Source: Mucilaginibacter sp.
GTDB taxonomy: Bacteria; Bacteroidota; Bacteroidia; Sphingobacteriales; Sphingobacteriaceae
Length of the DNA: 54,988 nucleotides
Direction: 5' to 3'
Assembly: GCA_028288305.1 (NCBI GenBank)
Contig: JAQBOA010000011.1
Span: forward strand, 1 to 54,988
Part shown: piece after piece, positions 45,366 to 52,457 of the stretch
How positions within the stretch are numbered: the stretch's first letter is position 1
How the letters are laid out: the number at the start of each line of letters is the position of its first letter
Notes under the pieces: model-generated
Database searches by the model: none
What the model saw: only the letters and a program-made list of their open reading frames with translations
What the model was told of the DNA's origin: nothing
Position numbers and translations under genes: made by a program

Positions 45366-46775
45366 ATGAACGTAAAACAAAAAACAATTAAGGCACCGGT
45401 TTCAGTTTCGGGTACCGGGTTACATACCGGTGAAAGTGTTACGATGACTTTTAATCCTGCACCAGAAAATCATGGTTATAAATTCAGACGGGTTGATGTG
45501 CCCGGGGCACCAATAATTGATGCAGATGTTGATAACGTGACTGATACTTCCCGTGGTACCACAATTTCACAAAATGGGGCAAGCGTAAGTACTATTGAGC
45601 ACGTATTGGCAGCGCTTGTAGGTTTAGAGCTTGATAATATTTTAATTGATCTTGACGGACCTGAAACACCTATAATGGATGGAAGTTCTATCCAGTTTGT
45701 GGATGCTATTAAGGATACCGGCTTTGTTGAACAGGATGCAGACCGTGAGTATTATCATATTCCTTACAATATTCATTATTCAGAGCCTGACAGAAAAGTG
45801 GAGATGGTAGCAATGCCTTTAGACGATTACCGTTTTACTTGCATGGTTGATTATAATTCGCAGGTATTGGGTAGTCAGCATGCCAGCATATCTACCATAT
45901 CCGAGTTTAATAAAGAAATAGCTTCATGCCGCACCTTTTGTTTTTTGCATGAACTGGAAATGCTATTAAAGCACGACTTGATTAAAGGAGGCGATTTAAA
46001 TAATGCGATAGTTGTAGTCGATAAGGATGTTGATGACGAAGAATTAGCACACCTGGCAAAAATTTTTAACCGCAAAGATATAAAAGTGGCGCCCCAGGGC
46101 ATTCTAAATAATATTGAGCTTCGTCATCAAAACGAACCTGCAAGGCACAAATTGCTGGATATGATTGGCGACCTTGCTTTGGTAGGTGTTCCACTACGGG
46201 GTCATATTATGGCTGCCCGTCCGGGGCATGCTGCCAACGTGGCTTTTGCAAAAAAAATAAAAACACTAATAAAAAAGGAAAGAAGCCGTAAACATGTAAA
46301 AGTTTACAATCCAAATGCTAAACCGGTGTATGATACCGTTCAGATCATGAAAATATTGCCGCACAGGCAGCCTTTTTTGATGGTAGATAAAATACTGGAA
46401 TTAACAAAAACCCATGTTGTTGGATTGAAAAATGTAACAATGAATGAAGATATGTTTAGGGGTCATTTTCCAGGTTCACCATTGTTTCCGGGGGTTTTAC
46501 AAATTGAAGCTATGGCCCAAACAGGTGGCATATTGGTATTAAATACGGTGCCTGATCCCGAAAATTATATTACATTGTTCCTAAAAATAGAAAATGCCCG
46601 GTTTAAAGCACCTGTTGTGCCTGGTGATACTTTAATTTTTCACTGCAATCTGCTTACTCCAATCAGACGAGGCATTGCCCAGATGAAAGGTATTGGTATG
46701 GTTGGCGAACGTATAGTTGTTGAAGCTGAACTGATGGCACAGATTGTAAAAAGACAAAAAACAGAAGAAGCATGA
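45366..46775 (+). CDS. lpxC/fabZ: Bifunctional UDP-3-O-acyl-GlcNAc deacetylase / 3-hydroxyacyl-ACP dehydratase (LpxC-FabZ fusion)
   Basis: A fusion typical of Bacteroidetes. The LpxC part (about 1-310) deacetylates UDP-acyl-GlcNAc, the committed step of lipid A: SVSGTGLHTGESVTMTFNPA, TSRGTTI, STIEHVLAALVGLELDNILID with a zinc His, ETPIMDGSS, and later HKLLDMIGDLALVG with zinc His and Asp. The FabZ part (about 325-470) dehydrates 3-hydroxyacyl-ACP: ILPHRQPFLMVDKI, GHFPGSPLFPGVLQIEAMAQTGG. ATG 45366 (MNVKQKTIK) is chosen because the in-frame ATG 45354 is inside the repeat. It overlaps lpxA by 4 nt. Confidence 0.95.
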   Translation: MNVKQKTIKAPVSVSGTGLHTGESVTMTFNPAPENHGYKFRRVDVPGAPIIDADVDNVTDTSRGTTISQNGASVSTIEHVLAALVGLELDNILIDLDGPETPIMDGSSIQFVDAIKDTGFVEQDADREYYHIPYNIHYSEPDRKVEMVAMPLDDYRFTCMVDYNSQVLGSQHASISTISEFNKEIASCRTFCFLHELEMLLKHDLIKGGDLNNAIVVVDKDVDDEELAHLAKIFNRKDIKVAPQGILNNIELRHQNEPARHKLLDMIGDLALVGVPLRGHIMAARPGHAANVAFAKKIKTLIKKERSRKHVKVYNPNAKPVYDTVQIMKILPHRQPFLMVDKILELTKTHVVGLKNVTMNEDMFRGHFPGSPLFPGVLQIEAMAQTGGILVLNTVPDPENYITLFLKIENARFKAPVVPGDTLIFHCNLLTPIRRGIAQMKGIGMVGERIVVEAELMAQIVKRQKTEEA

Positions 46776-47557
46776 TCCAGCCATTAGCATACATACATCC
46801 ACAGGCTAAAATAGCCGATAATGTGGTAATTGAACCATTTGTTACCATACATAAAGATGTGGAAGTTGGCGAAGGTACCTGGATAGGATCAAATAGCACT
46901 ATCATGGACGGTGCACGTATCGGGAAAAACTGCCGTATTTTTCCGGGCGCTGTAATTTCCGCTCCACCGCAGGATTTGAAGTACCGGGGCGAACAAAGCA
47001 CTGTTACCGTTGGCGATAACACTATTATCCGCGAATGTGTTACCCTTAACCGTGGGACAGCTCTTGATATAAACACTACTACTATTGGCAGCAACTGCCT
47101 GCTGATGGCCTATGTTCACGTCGCACACGATTGCGTTATCGGCGACAACGTTATCATTGCAAATTCGGTACAGCTTGGCGGGCATATCCATATTTATGAT
47201 TATGCCTTTATCGGCGGTACATCTGCCGTACACCAGTTTGTAGACATTGGCGCGCATGCCATGATATCCGGTGGTTCATTGGTTCGTAAAGATGTTCCGC
47301 CATTTACAAAAGCCGGGCGCGAGCCTTTGTCGTATGTCGGCATAAATTCTGTAGGCCTGCGGCGCAGGGGATATTCAGCAGCGACTATTAATGAGATACA
47401 GGAAATTTATCGCATTATATTTCTTAAAAAGTATAACATTACCAAAGCTCTTGATATTATTGAAGCCGAATTTAATCCTACTGTTGAAAGAGATGAGATC
47501 ATCAACTTTGTCCAGAATTCACAGCGGGGCATCATGAAGGGATTTGGGAATAGTTAG
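46772..47557 (+). CDS. lpxA: UDP-N-acetylglucosamine O-acyltransferase
   Basis: First acylation of lipid A synthesis, from acyl-ACP. The 261-residue protein is a left-handed beta-helix: IHPQAKIADNVVIEPFVTIHKDVEVG at the start, the catalytic His in LMAYVHVAHDCVIGDNVIIAN (about residue 125), and a C-terminal helical part with SYVGINSVGLRRRGYS. The start overlaps the lpxC/fabZ stop (ATGA), so the two are coupled. Its stop codon TAG (47555-47557) is part of repeat locus L. Confidence 0.95.
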   Translation: MIQPLAYIHPQAKIADNVVIEPFVTIHKDVEVGEGTWIGSNSTIMDGARIGKNCRIFPGAVISAPPQDLKYRGEQSTVTVGDNTIIRECVTLNRGTALDINTTTIGSNCLLMAYVHVAHDCVIGDNVIIANSVQLGGHIHIYDYAFIGGTSAVHQFVDIGAHAMISGGSLVRKDVPPFTKAGREPLSYVGINSVGLRRRGYSAATINEIQEIYRIIFLKKYNITKALDIIEAEFNPTVERDEIINFVQNSQRGIMKGFGNS

Positions 47558-47684
47558 TTCATAGTTGATGGTTCATAGTTCATGGCAGCTTCAGTAATGT
47601 TAAAAAAACTTTGCGTGCTATGTCCAATCAACTATCGGCAATGTCTTTCGGCTATGAACCATCAACTATGAACCATGAGCTATA
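47551..47684. repeat. Heptamer-periodic inverted repeat, locus L (lpxA / ABC ATPase)
   Basis: Left arm (from about 47551): GTTCATA, GTTGATG, GTTCATA, GTTCATG. Right arm (47650-47684) on the other strand: CTCATG, GTTCATA, GTTGATG, GTTCATA. The spacer is about 60 nt. The lpxA stop lies in the left arm; the ATG of the next gene (47675) lies in the right arm, so translation starts inside the repeat. Confidence 0.85.
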
Positions 47685-48319
47685 AAATCACCCTCGAAAA
47701 CATTGGCCGCCGTTTTAATCGCGACTGGATATTCAGGGGGATTGATTGTACATTTATTAGTGGTAAAATTTATGCTGTTTTGGGTCCCAATGGCTCCGGG
47801 AAATCAACTTTGCTGCAAGTATTAAATGGCAGCCTATCTCCTTCGGCAGGGAAAATTAATTATTTTTTTGAGGAAAAACCGGTTGAAATTGATGATGTAT
47901 ACCAGCATCTCAGTTTAGCCGCCCCCTACCTTGAATTGATAGAAGAGTTTACTTTAAACGAGATGATTGATTTTCATTTCAAATTTAAGCCATATATAGC
48001 GGGAGTTAATAAAAATGAAATTATTGAGCTATTAGCAATGGAAAGCAGTAAAAACAAGCTGATCAAATATTTTTCTTCAGGTATGAAACAGAGGCTTAAA
48101 TTGGCTATCGCTTTTTGTTCAGATACCCCAATGCTGATGCTGGACGAACCCACATCTAACTTAGATACACAAGGGGTTGATTGGTATTTAAACCTGGTAC
48201 AAAAATTTGCTTCAAACCGTCTAACCATTATCTGCTCCAATCAGATCCACGAATATAATTTTTGTGATGAGGAGTTAATTATAACCGATTTTAAGAATAA
48301 AGTTATAGCTGAAGGATAA
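47675..48319 (+). CDS. ABC transporter ATP-binding protein
   Basis: A 214-residue stand-alone ATPase subunit: Walker A LGPNGSGKSTLLQVLNG (about 36-52), Q-loop near VYQHLSLAAPYLEL, signature YFSSGMKQRLKLAIAFC, Walker B MLMLDEPTSNLD and an unusual H-loop region IICSNQIHEYNFC (Gln in place of the usual switch His is possible). No permease is adjacent, so the partner is unknown. It follows the lpx genes in the same direction but beyond repeat L, and its start codon lies in the repeat arm. A link to envelope lipid transport is conjecture. Confidence 0.85.
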   Translation: MSYKITLENIGRRFNRDWIFRGIDCTFISGKIYAVLGPNGSGKSTLLQVLNGSLSPSAGKINYFFEEKPVEIDDVYQHLSLAAPYLELIEEFTLNEMIDFHFKFKPYIAGVNKNEIIELLAMESSKNKLIKYFSSGMKQRLKLAIAFCSDTPMLMLDEPTSNLDTQGVDWYLNLVQKFASNRLTIICSNQIHEYNFCDEELIITDFKNKVIAEG

Positions 48320-48320
48320 T

Positions 48321-48402
48321 AAACAAAAGGTAAACAAAAGCTGAAACTTTAAGATGAATCATCTTTTGTTTTTAGCTTTGATCTTTAAACTTTCAGCTTA
48401 AA
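48321..48402. repeat. Heptamer-periodic inverted repeat, locus M (ABC ATPase / GIN gene, convergent)
   Basis: Right arm (48361-48402) on the other strand: AAGCTGA, AAGTTTA, AAGATCA, AAGCTAA, AAACAAA. Left arm (48321-48360): AAACAAA, AGGTAAA, then AAGCTGA, AACTTTA, AGATGAA. The arms meet with almost no spacer (GATGAATCATC turn). The GIN gene stop TAA (48400-48398) lies in the right arm. Confidence 0.8.
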
Positions 48403-49135
48403 ATCTGCTAATATCTCCGCTGCCGCTTTTTGAGCTGTTAATATTTTTGGCAGTACCGGTATAATGAACGTCCCCTGAACCATTTACAGCGGCATCAACC
48501 TTTTCGCTGGCATTTACTTCGGCATCGCCTGAGCCGGAAACACGTACTGAAGAATTTACAGTAAGAAGGTTACGCGCAGTAAAATCTCCCGAACCGACAA
48601 CCTTTACTGTTGAATTTTCCGCACGGCCTGACAATTTCATATCACCTGAGCCTGTAATACTGCTTTCTAGAGTTTTTACATCTACTTTGCCTGTCATATC
48701 ACCTGATCCGCTGATATTTAATCTTAAAGAGTTGGCCTTAATACCATCTTTAAAGGTTGCATCACCAGAACCGGATATATTAATACTGTTTACATCTTTA
48801 ATAGTAACATATATCAATATCTTTTTATGGTTTCCCAATAAATCACCCCAATGAAAATATTCATGTTTGGTATATATTTTTAATACGCCACCGTTTACTT
48901 CGGTTAAAATACGGTCCATCACATCAGCAGGCGCTTCCACTTTAACAGATTCTGTTGAACCCTGTGTAATATACACATCAAAAGGACCGGCAAGATTTAT
49001 GGCATTAAAACCAGAAAGGTGACGATCAACAATTTCAGAAGTACTTAATTTTGCCGTTGGATGAGGTTTTGCAATAGTATAGCCTGTACCTGTTATAAGT
49101 ATAACAGCCAGTAAAAATTTTGTTAATGATTTCAT
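48398..49135 (-). CDS. Head-GIN domain (DUF2807) secreted beta-helix protein
   Basis: A 245-residue exported protein with signal peptide (MKSLTKFLLAVILITGTGYTIA). It consists mainly of the head-GIN (DUF2807) beta-helix with tandem SGSGD turns: INISGSGDATFKDG, LNISGSGDMTGKVD, SITGSGDMKLSG, VVGSGDFTARN, VSGSGDAEVNA, VNGSGDVHYTG, KSGSGDISRF. The GSGD repeat comes every ~20 residues as in a beta-solenoid. Members are called putative adhesins; function is unproven. It is convergent with the ABC gene and 185 bp downstream of the LytS-like kinase gene on the same strand. Confidence 0.85.
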   Translation of the reverse strand: MKSLTKFLLAVILITGTGYTIAKPHPTAKLSTSEIVDRHLSGFNAINLAGPFDVYITQGSTESVKVEAPADVMDRILTEVNGGVLKIYTKHEYFHWGDLLGNHKKILIYVTIKDVNSINISGSGDATFKDGIKANSLRLNISGSGDMTGKVDVKTLESSITGSGDMKLSGRAENSTVKVVGSGDFTARNLLTVNSSVRVSGSGDAEVNASEKVDAAVNGSGDVHYTGTAKNINSSKSGSGDISRF

Positions 49136-49320
49136 GGTTTATCAGTTTTTTAAATAAGACGCCAATAAAATCAATTAGGTTGCACTAAAATAGAAAAAAG
49201 ATCAGGTCTATTTTGTTCTCACTGAGGATACCAATAACTTTTGTAGTACTGAAGGGGCAGTTGCGAGGTTTAAAAATGAAATATGCCTGGTATTATCTAA
49301 TATTTAAACAGTTCATATCC

Positions 49321-50376
49321 TTACAAACTGATCTCTAAATGTATAGTAAACATATCTTCTTTTTGTGAAACAGTTATCAAGTGTTTTTCGGGATATAGCA
49401 ACTCCAACCGTCTTTGTACATTGTTTAATCCAGTACCTAACCCTTTATCATAGATATTTACCTTTTCAGCTATATTATTCATAACTACCATGTGCAGCAA
49501 ACGTTTATTGCCATCCATATCAATAGATACATCGATAAGGGGATCTTTTATGGTTCTTACACCATGTTTGAAGGCATTTTCAACAAAAGGGATTAGTAGC
49601 ATAGGTTCAATTTTGTAACCTTCAAAGTTACCTGACAAGAACAGGTTAAAACTAAGGTCGTCTCCAAAACGCAGCAATTGAAGGTTAATGTAGTTTTTAA
49701 GGTATTCCATTTCTTTCTCCAGACTAATCTGGCTGCCATCGCTGTCATACAACATATAACGAATCAATTGCGATAAATTTATAAGGGAGGATTCTATCAG
49801 TTCCGATTTTTTTCGTGCCATAGAGACCAGTGTATTCATTAAATTAAACATGAAATGCGGGCTGATCTGCGAACGCAGAAAATCAAGCTCCGTCTTCAAT
49901 TGGATTGTTTCCAGTTCCTTAATAAGATCACTTTGCCGGATTTTGTCTAAATATAGCCGGTAACAGTAGCTGATAAAAATAATTAGGATAAAAGGAAATA
50001 TTGAAAAAAGATAGCTGGGATCTATTTCGTTCGTATGAATCAATAAGCTGTTTGTATGCGAAACCCAGGAAAAATCTTTCCAAAGCAGCATCGGTAAGAT
50101 AAGAAACACCAAAAAACACCCTAAAAGAAGAAGCCAATAATACAAGATTCCATTTTGTTTTTCTTTTATGGGATGTATCAGGAAGGTGTGTAAATAAAAT
50201 ATACCAATAAATGCCAGGAAGGAATAAAAAATATTCCGGTTAGATTCGTCATAGGTGTCATTACTGTTGATAATGATCCTAAGCATCATTAATAGGAAAG
50301 GCAAAATAAAAATAATTGTCCAAATAAGAACAGGAATGAATTCTTTGTACCAGTTGAAGTGCCTTAATTTCTGCAT
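49321..50376 (-). CDS. LytS/YehU-type sensor histidine kinase
   Basis: A membrane histidine kinase of the LytS/YehU (His_kinase) class. The N-terminal half has about four hydrophobic segments, then a coiled stretch. The phosphoacceptor box is LRSQISPHFMFNLMNTLVSMA (His near residue 172) and the ATPase part has PMLLIPFVENAFKHGV and GLGTGLNNVQRRLELLYP. The frame is open to TTG 50433, with ATGs at 50409 and 50376; 50376 (MQKLRHFNWYKEF) is my choice. The usual LytR-type regulator partner is not adjacent on either side, so it appears to be an orphan here. Confidence 0.85.
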   Translation of the reverse strand: MQKLRHFNWYKEFIPVLIWTIIFILPFLLMMLRIIINSNDTYDESNRNIFYSFLAFIGIFYLHTFLIHPIKEKQNGILYYWLLLLGCFLVFLILPMLLWKDFSWVSHTNSLLIHTNEIDPSYLFSIFPFILIIFISYCYRLYLDKIRQSDLIKELETIQLKTELDFLRSQISPHFMFNLMNTLVSMARKKSELIESSLINLSQLIRYMLYDSDGSQISLEKEMEYLKNYINLQLLRFGDDLSFNLFLSGNFEGYKIEPMLLIPFVENAFKHGVRTIKDPLIDVSIDMDGNKRLLHMVVMNNIAEKVNIYDKGLGTGLNNVQRRLELLYPEKHLITVSQKEDMFTIHLEISL

Positions 50377-50433
50377 GATTGAGTCAAAAATAGCAGGCAC
50401 AATCAGCATTGTAAAAAAAATGAGATAAAGCAA

Positions 50434-50768
50434 CCTAATTATACTACCAATGCCACTTTTTTTATGAAAAAGGCAAAAGATTCAAGAACCAAGAGTCAAG
50501 ATATTAAAAGATTGATGCTAATAACTATCTATACAAGCGCTCTTTACCTTGATTCTTGACTCCCGGCTCTTTATTTTTGACTTGAAACCCATTTCTTCGC
50601 AGAAAAACCGTCAGTCATAGTTAAAATAACCTTGTACGTCGCTTTTAACATTTATTAACAGGTAATCAGTTACAAGTCAAATAATTAATGATAAATAGAT
50701 TCCCCCCGAAATGGGGCTGAAAATTGAATATCGTGCAAATAAAATTCCCTCTTTAGGGGGCCAGGGGG
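50434..50768. other. Repeat-rich intergenic region
   Basis: 335 nt without a gene between the M1 peptidase stop and the kinase gene. It holds heptamer repeat N (50477-50576) and a GC-rich palindromic element (50700-50771). Both lie downstream of the peptidase gene, so they may end its transcript. Confidence 0.65.
50477..50576. repeat. Heptamer-periodic inverted repeat, locus N
   Basis: Left arm (50477-50503): AAGATTC, AAGAACC, AAGAGTC, AAGATAT. Right arm (50545-50576) on the other strand: AAGAGCC, GGGAGTC, AAGAATC, AAGGTAA. Same word family as loci F and H, 12-20 kb away. Confidence 0.8.
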
Positions 50769-50771
50769 TTA
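50700..50771. repeat. GC-rich palindromic element at the end of the M1 peptidase gene
   Basis: CCCC-gaaat-GGGG (near 50703-50717) and CCCT-cttt-AGGG (near 50747-50760), then CCAGGGGG, separated by AT-rich sequence. The peptidase stop TAA (50771-50769) is part of it. C-run/G-run elements of this kind are, from memory, frequent between Bacteroidetes genes. Confidence 0.65.
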
Positions 50772-52424
50772 ATCCACCAGCACCCCGATATAATAATTAA
50801 AGGTATCAACCTCTATATTGTCCTTTTTAGCATCTTTAATATCAACCGGCTCAAAGTGTGTAGTGGGTTTAATAAATTGGTATTCACCTCCTTTTATCCG
50901 CACTTTAACAGGCATATTAAAATCTGCCACATCTGCTACCCAGCGGCAATATAATTTGCCCTCTACAAACATAAAATTCAGAGTAGGAATATTTTTATGT
51001 TTAAGGTATTGGTCAAACACAGGATTTAGATTCTCGCCGGCGTTCGCGCTTACGTAATCCACAATATCGTTATAGGTTACGGTTTTATGATAAAAGGTTT
51101 TGTTTAAGCCGCGTAATATGCTGCGCCATTTTTCGTCGTCATTAATAATGGTACGGATCATGTTCATCAGGTTGCCGCCTTTGTAATACATATCTCCCGA
51201 TCCTTCTTTGTTCACATTATAAGGGCCAACAATGGGCCTGTCATTCAATATCGAGAAACGAGTGCCATGCACATATTCCTGCCCGGCAAGCTTGCCGTAT
51301 CTTTGTTCAATAAATAATGATTCGGAGTAATTTGTGAAGCTTTCATGTATCCACATATCAGCAAGATCTTTGGAAGTAATATTATTACCAAACCACTCAT
51401 GCCCGCTTTCATGTACAATAATAAAGTCCCATTTCAAACCCCAGCCGGTTCTTGAAAGGTCGCGCCCCAGGTAGCCATTAATGAAATGATTGCCGTAAGC
51501 TGTGCCGCTCTGATGCTCCATACCTAAGTGCGGTGTTTCTATAAGCTTATAGCCGTCTTCATAAAAAGGATAAGGCCCAAACCAATATTCAAATGCCTTA
51601 ATCATATCCTTTACATTTTCGCCGAATTGCTTTTTTGCTTTTGCCAGGTTATAGCTTAATACCCAATAGTCCAGGGTTAATTTGCCTTTTTCACCGTCGT
51701 AGGTATCATTAAAATGGATATACTTACCAATGTTGGCCTCAATATCGTAATTGTTTATAGGGTTGGCTACAAACCAATCGTACCTGGTATAGCCATTTTT
51801 CAGATTAGTAACTTTACGTAAGCGCCCGTTTGATACATCCTGTAAGCTGTCAGGAACGCTGATGCTGATCAGGGCACTGTCAACCTCATCATACTGATGA
51901 TCTTTATTGGGCCACCAAATACTAGCACCAACTCCCTGGCAGGCCGTAGCCAGCCAGGGATTGCCAAGAGAATCTTTTGTAAAAACAACACCTCCGTCCC
52001 AGGGTGCGCGCTTAGCTACAGTTGGGTGACCTGAATAATAAACGGTAAATTCATCTTTACTCCCTTTTTTTATAGTTTCAGGAAAAGTGACGAATACCGC
52101 ATTGTATTCCCGTGTATAAGGCAGCTCATGGCCTTTATAAACCACTTTTTCTACCTTTAAATTAGCAAACAGATCAAATTGCAGCTTAGTGAAATCCTGC
52201 ACGGCGGTAAATTTGAAAAGGTTGCTGCCGCTGATAAATTTATTGGCAATATCAAACTTAACATCAAGGTGATAATAGCCAATATCATAACAGGTACGTA
52301 AAGGTGTTAAATTGCCGCGCAATGAATCGGCACGTGTAAAAGTTTCTTTCGGCACACCAAGCTGCGCCTTTGCATTAAAGGCAATTAACGCCAGAACGCA
52401 AATCAGTAATCTGTTTAATTTCAT
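50769..52424 (-). CDS. M1 family metallopeptidase (aminopeptidase-like)
   Basis: A 551-residue exported zinc peptidase, signal peptide MKLNRLLICVLALIAFNAKAQ. The catalytic domain has the exopeptidase-type GMEHQSGTAYG (in place of GAMEN) and the zinc site HESGHEWFGNNITSKDLADMWIHESF (HExxH with the third ligand Glu 18 residues on, about residues 340-365), then YSESLFIE. It lacks the long C-terminal helical domain of PepN. It follows the S15/CocE-like hydrolase gene by 33 nt; the pair looks like an operon for peptide breakdown outside the cytoplasm. Confidence 0.92.
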   Translation of the reverse strand: MKLNRLLICVLALIAFNAKAQLGVPKETFTRADSLRGNLTPLRTCYDIGYYHLDVKFDIANKFISGSNLFKFTAVQDFTKLQFDLFANLKVEKVVYKGHELPYTREYNAVFVTFPETIKKGSKDEFTVYYSGHPTVAKRAPWDGGVVFTKDSLGNPWLATACQGVGASIWWPNKDHQYDEVDSALISISVPDSLQDVSNGRLRKVTNLKNGYTRYDWFVANPINNYDIEANIGKYIHFNDTYDGEKGKLTLDYWVLSYNLAKAKKQFGENVKDMIKAFEYWFGPYPFYEDGYKLIETPHLGMEHQSGTAYGNHFINGYLGRDLSRTGWGLKWDFIIVHESGHEWFGNNITSKDLADMWIHESFTNYSESLFIEQRYGKLAGQEYVHGTRFSILNDRPIVGPYNVNKEGSGDMYYKGGNLMNMIRTIINDDEKWRSILRGLNKTFYHKTVTYNDIVDYVSANAGENLNPVFDQYLKHKNIPTLNFMFVEGKLYCRWVADVADFNMPVKVRIKGGEYQFIKPTTHFEPVDIKDAKKDNIEVDTFNYYIGVLVD

Positions 52425-52457
52425 TATAATCGGTGTAATCTAATCAGTGTAATCCTT

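Noticed and set aside
46663..47094. 143-codon minus-strand frame over the lpxC-fabZ/lpxA junction
   Set aside because: Antisense to two certain genes, no recognisable features.
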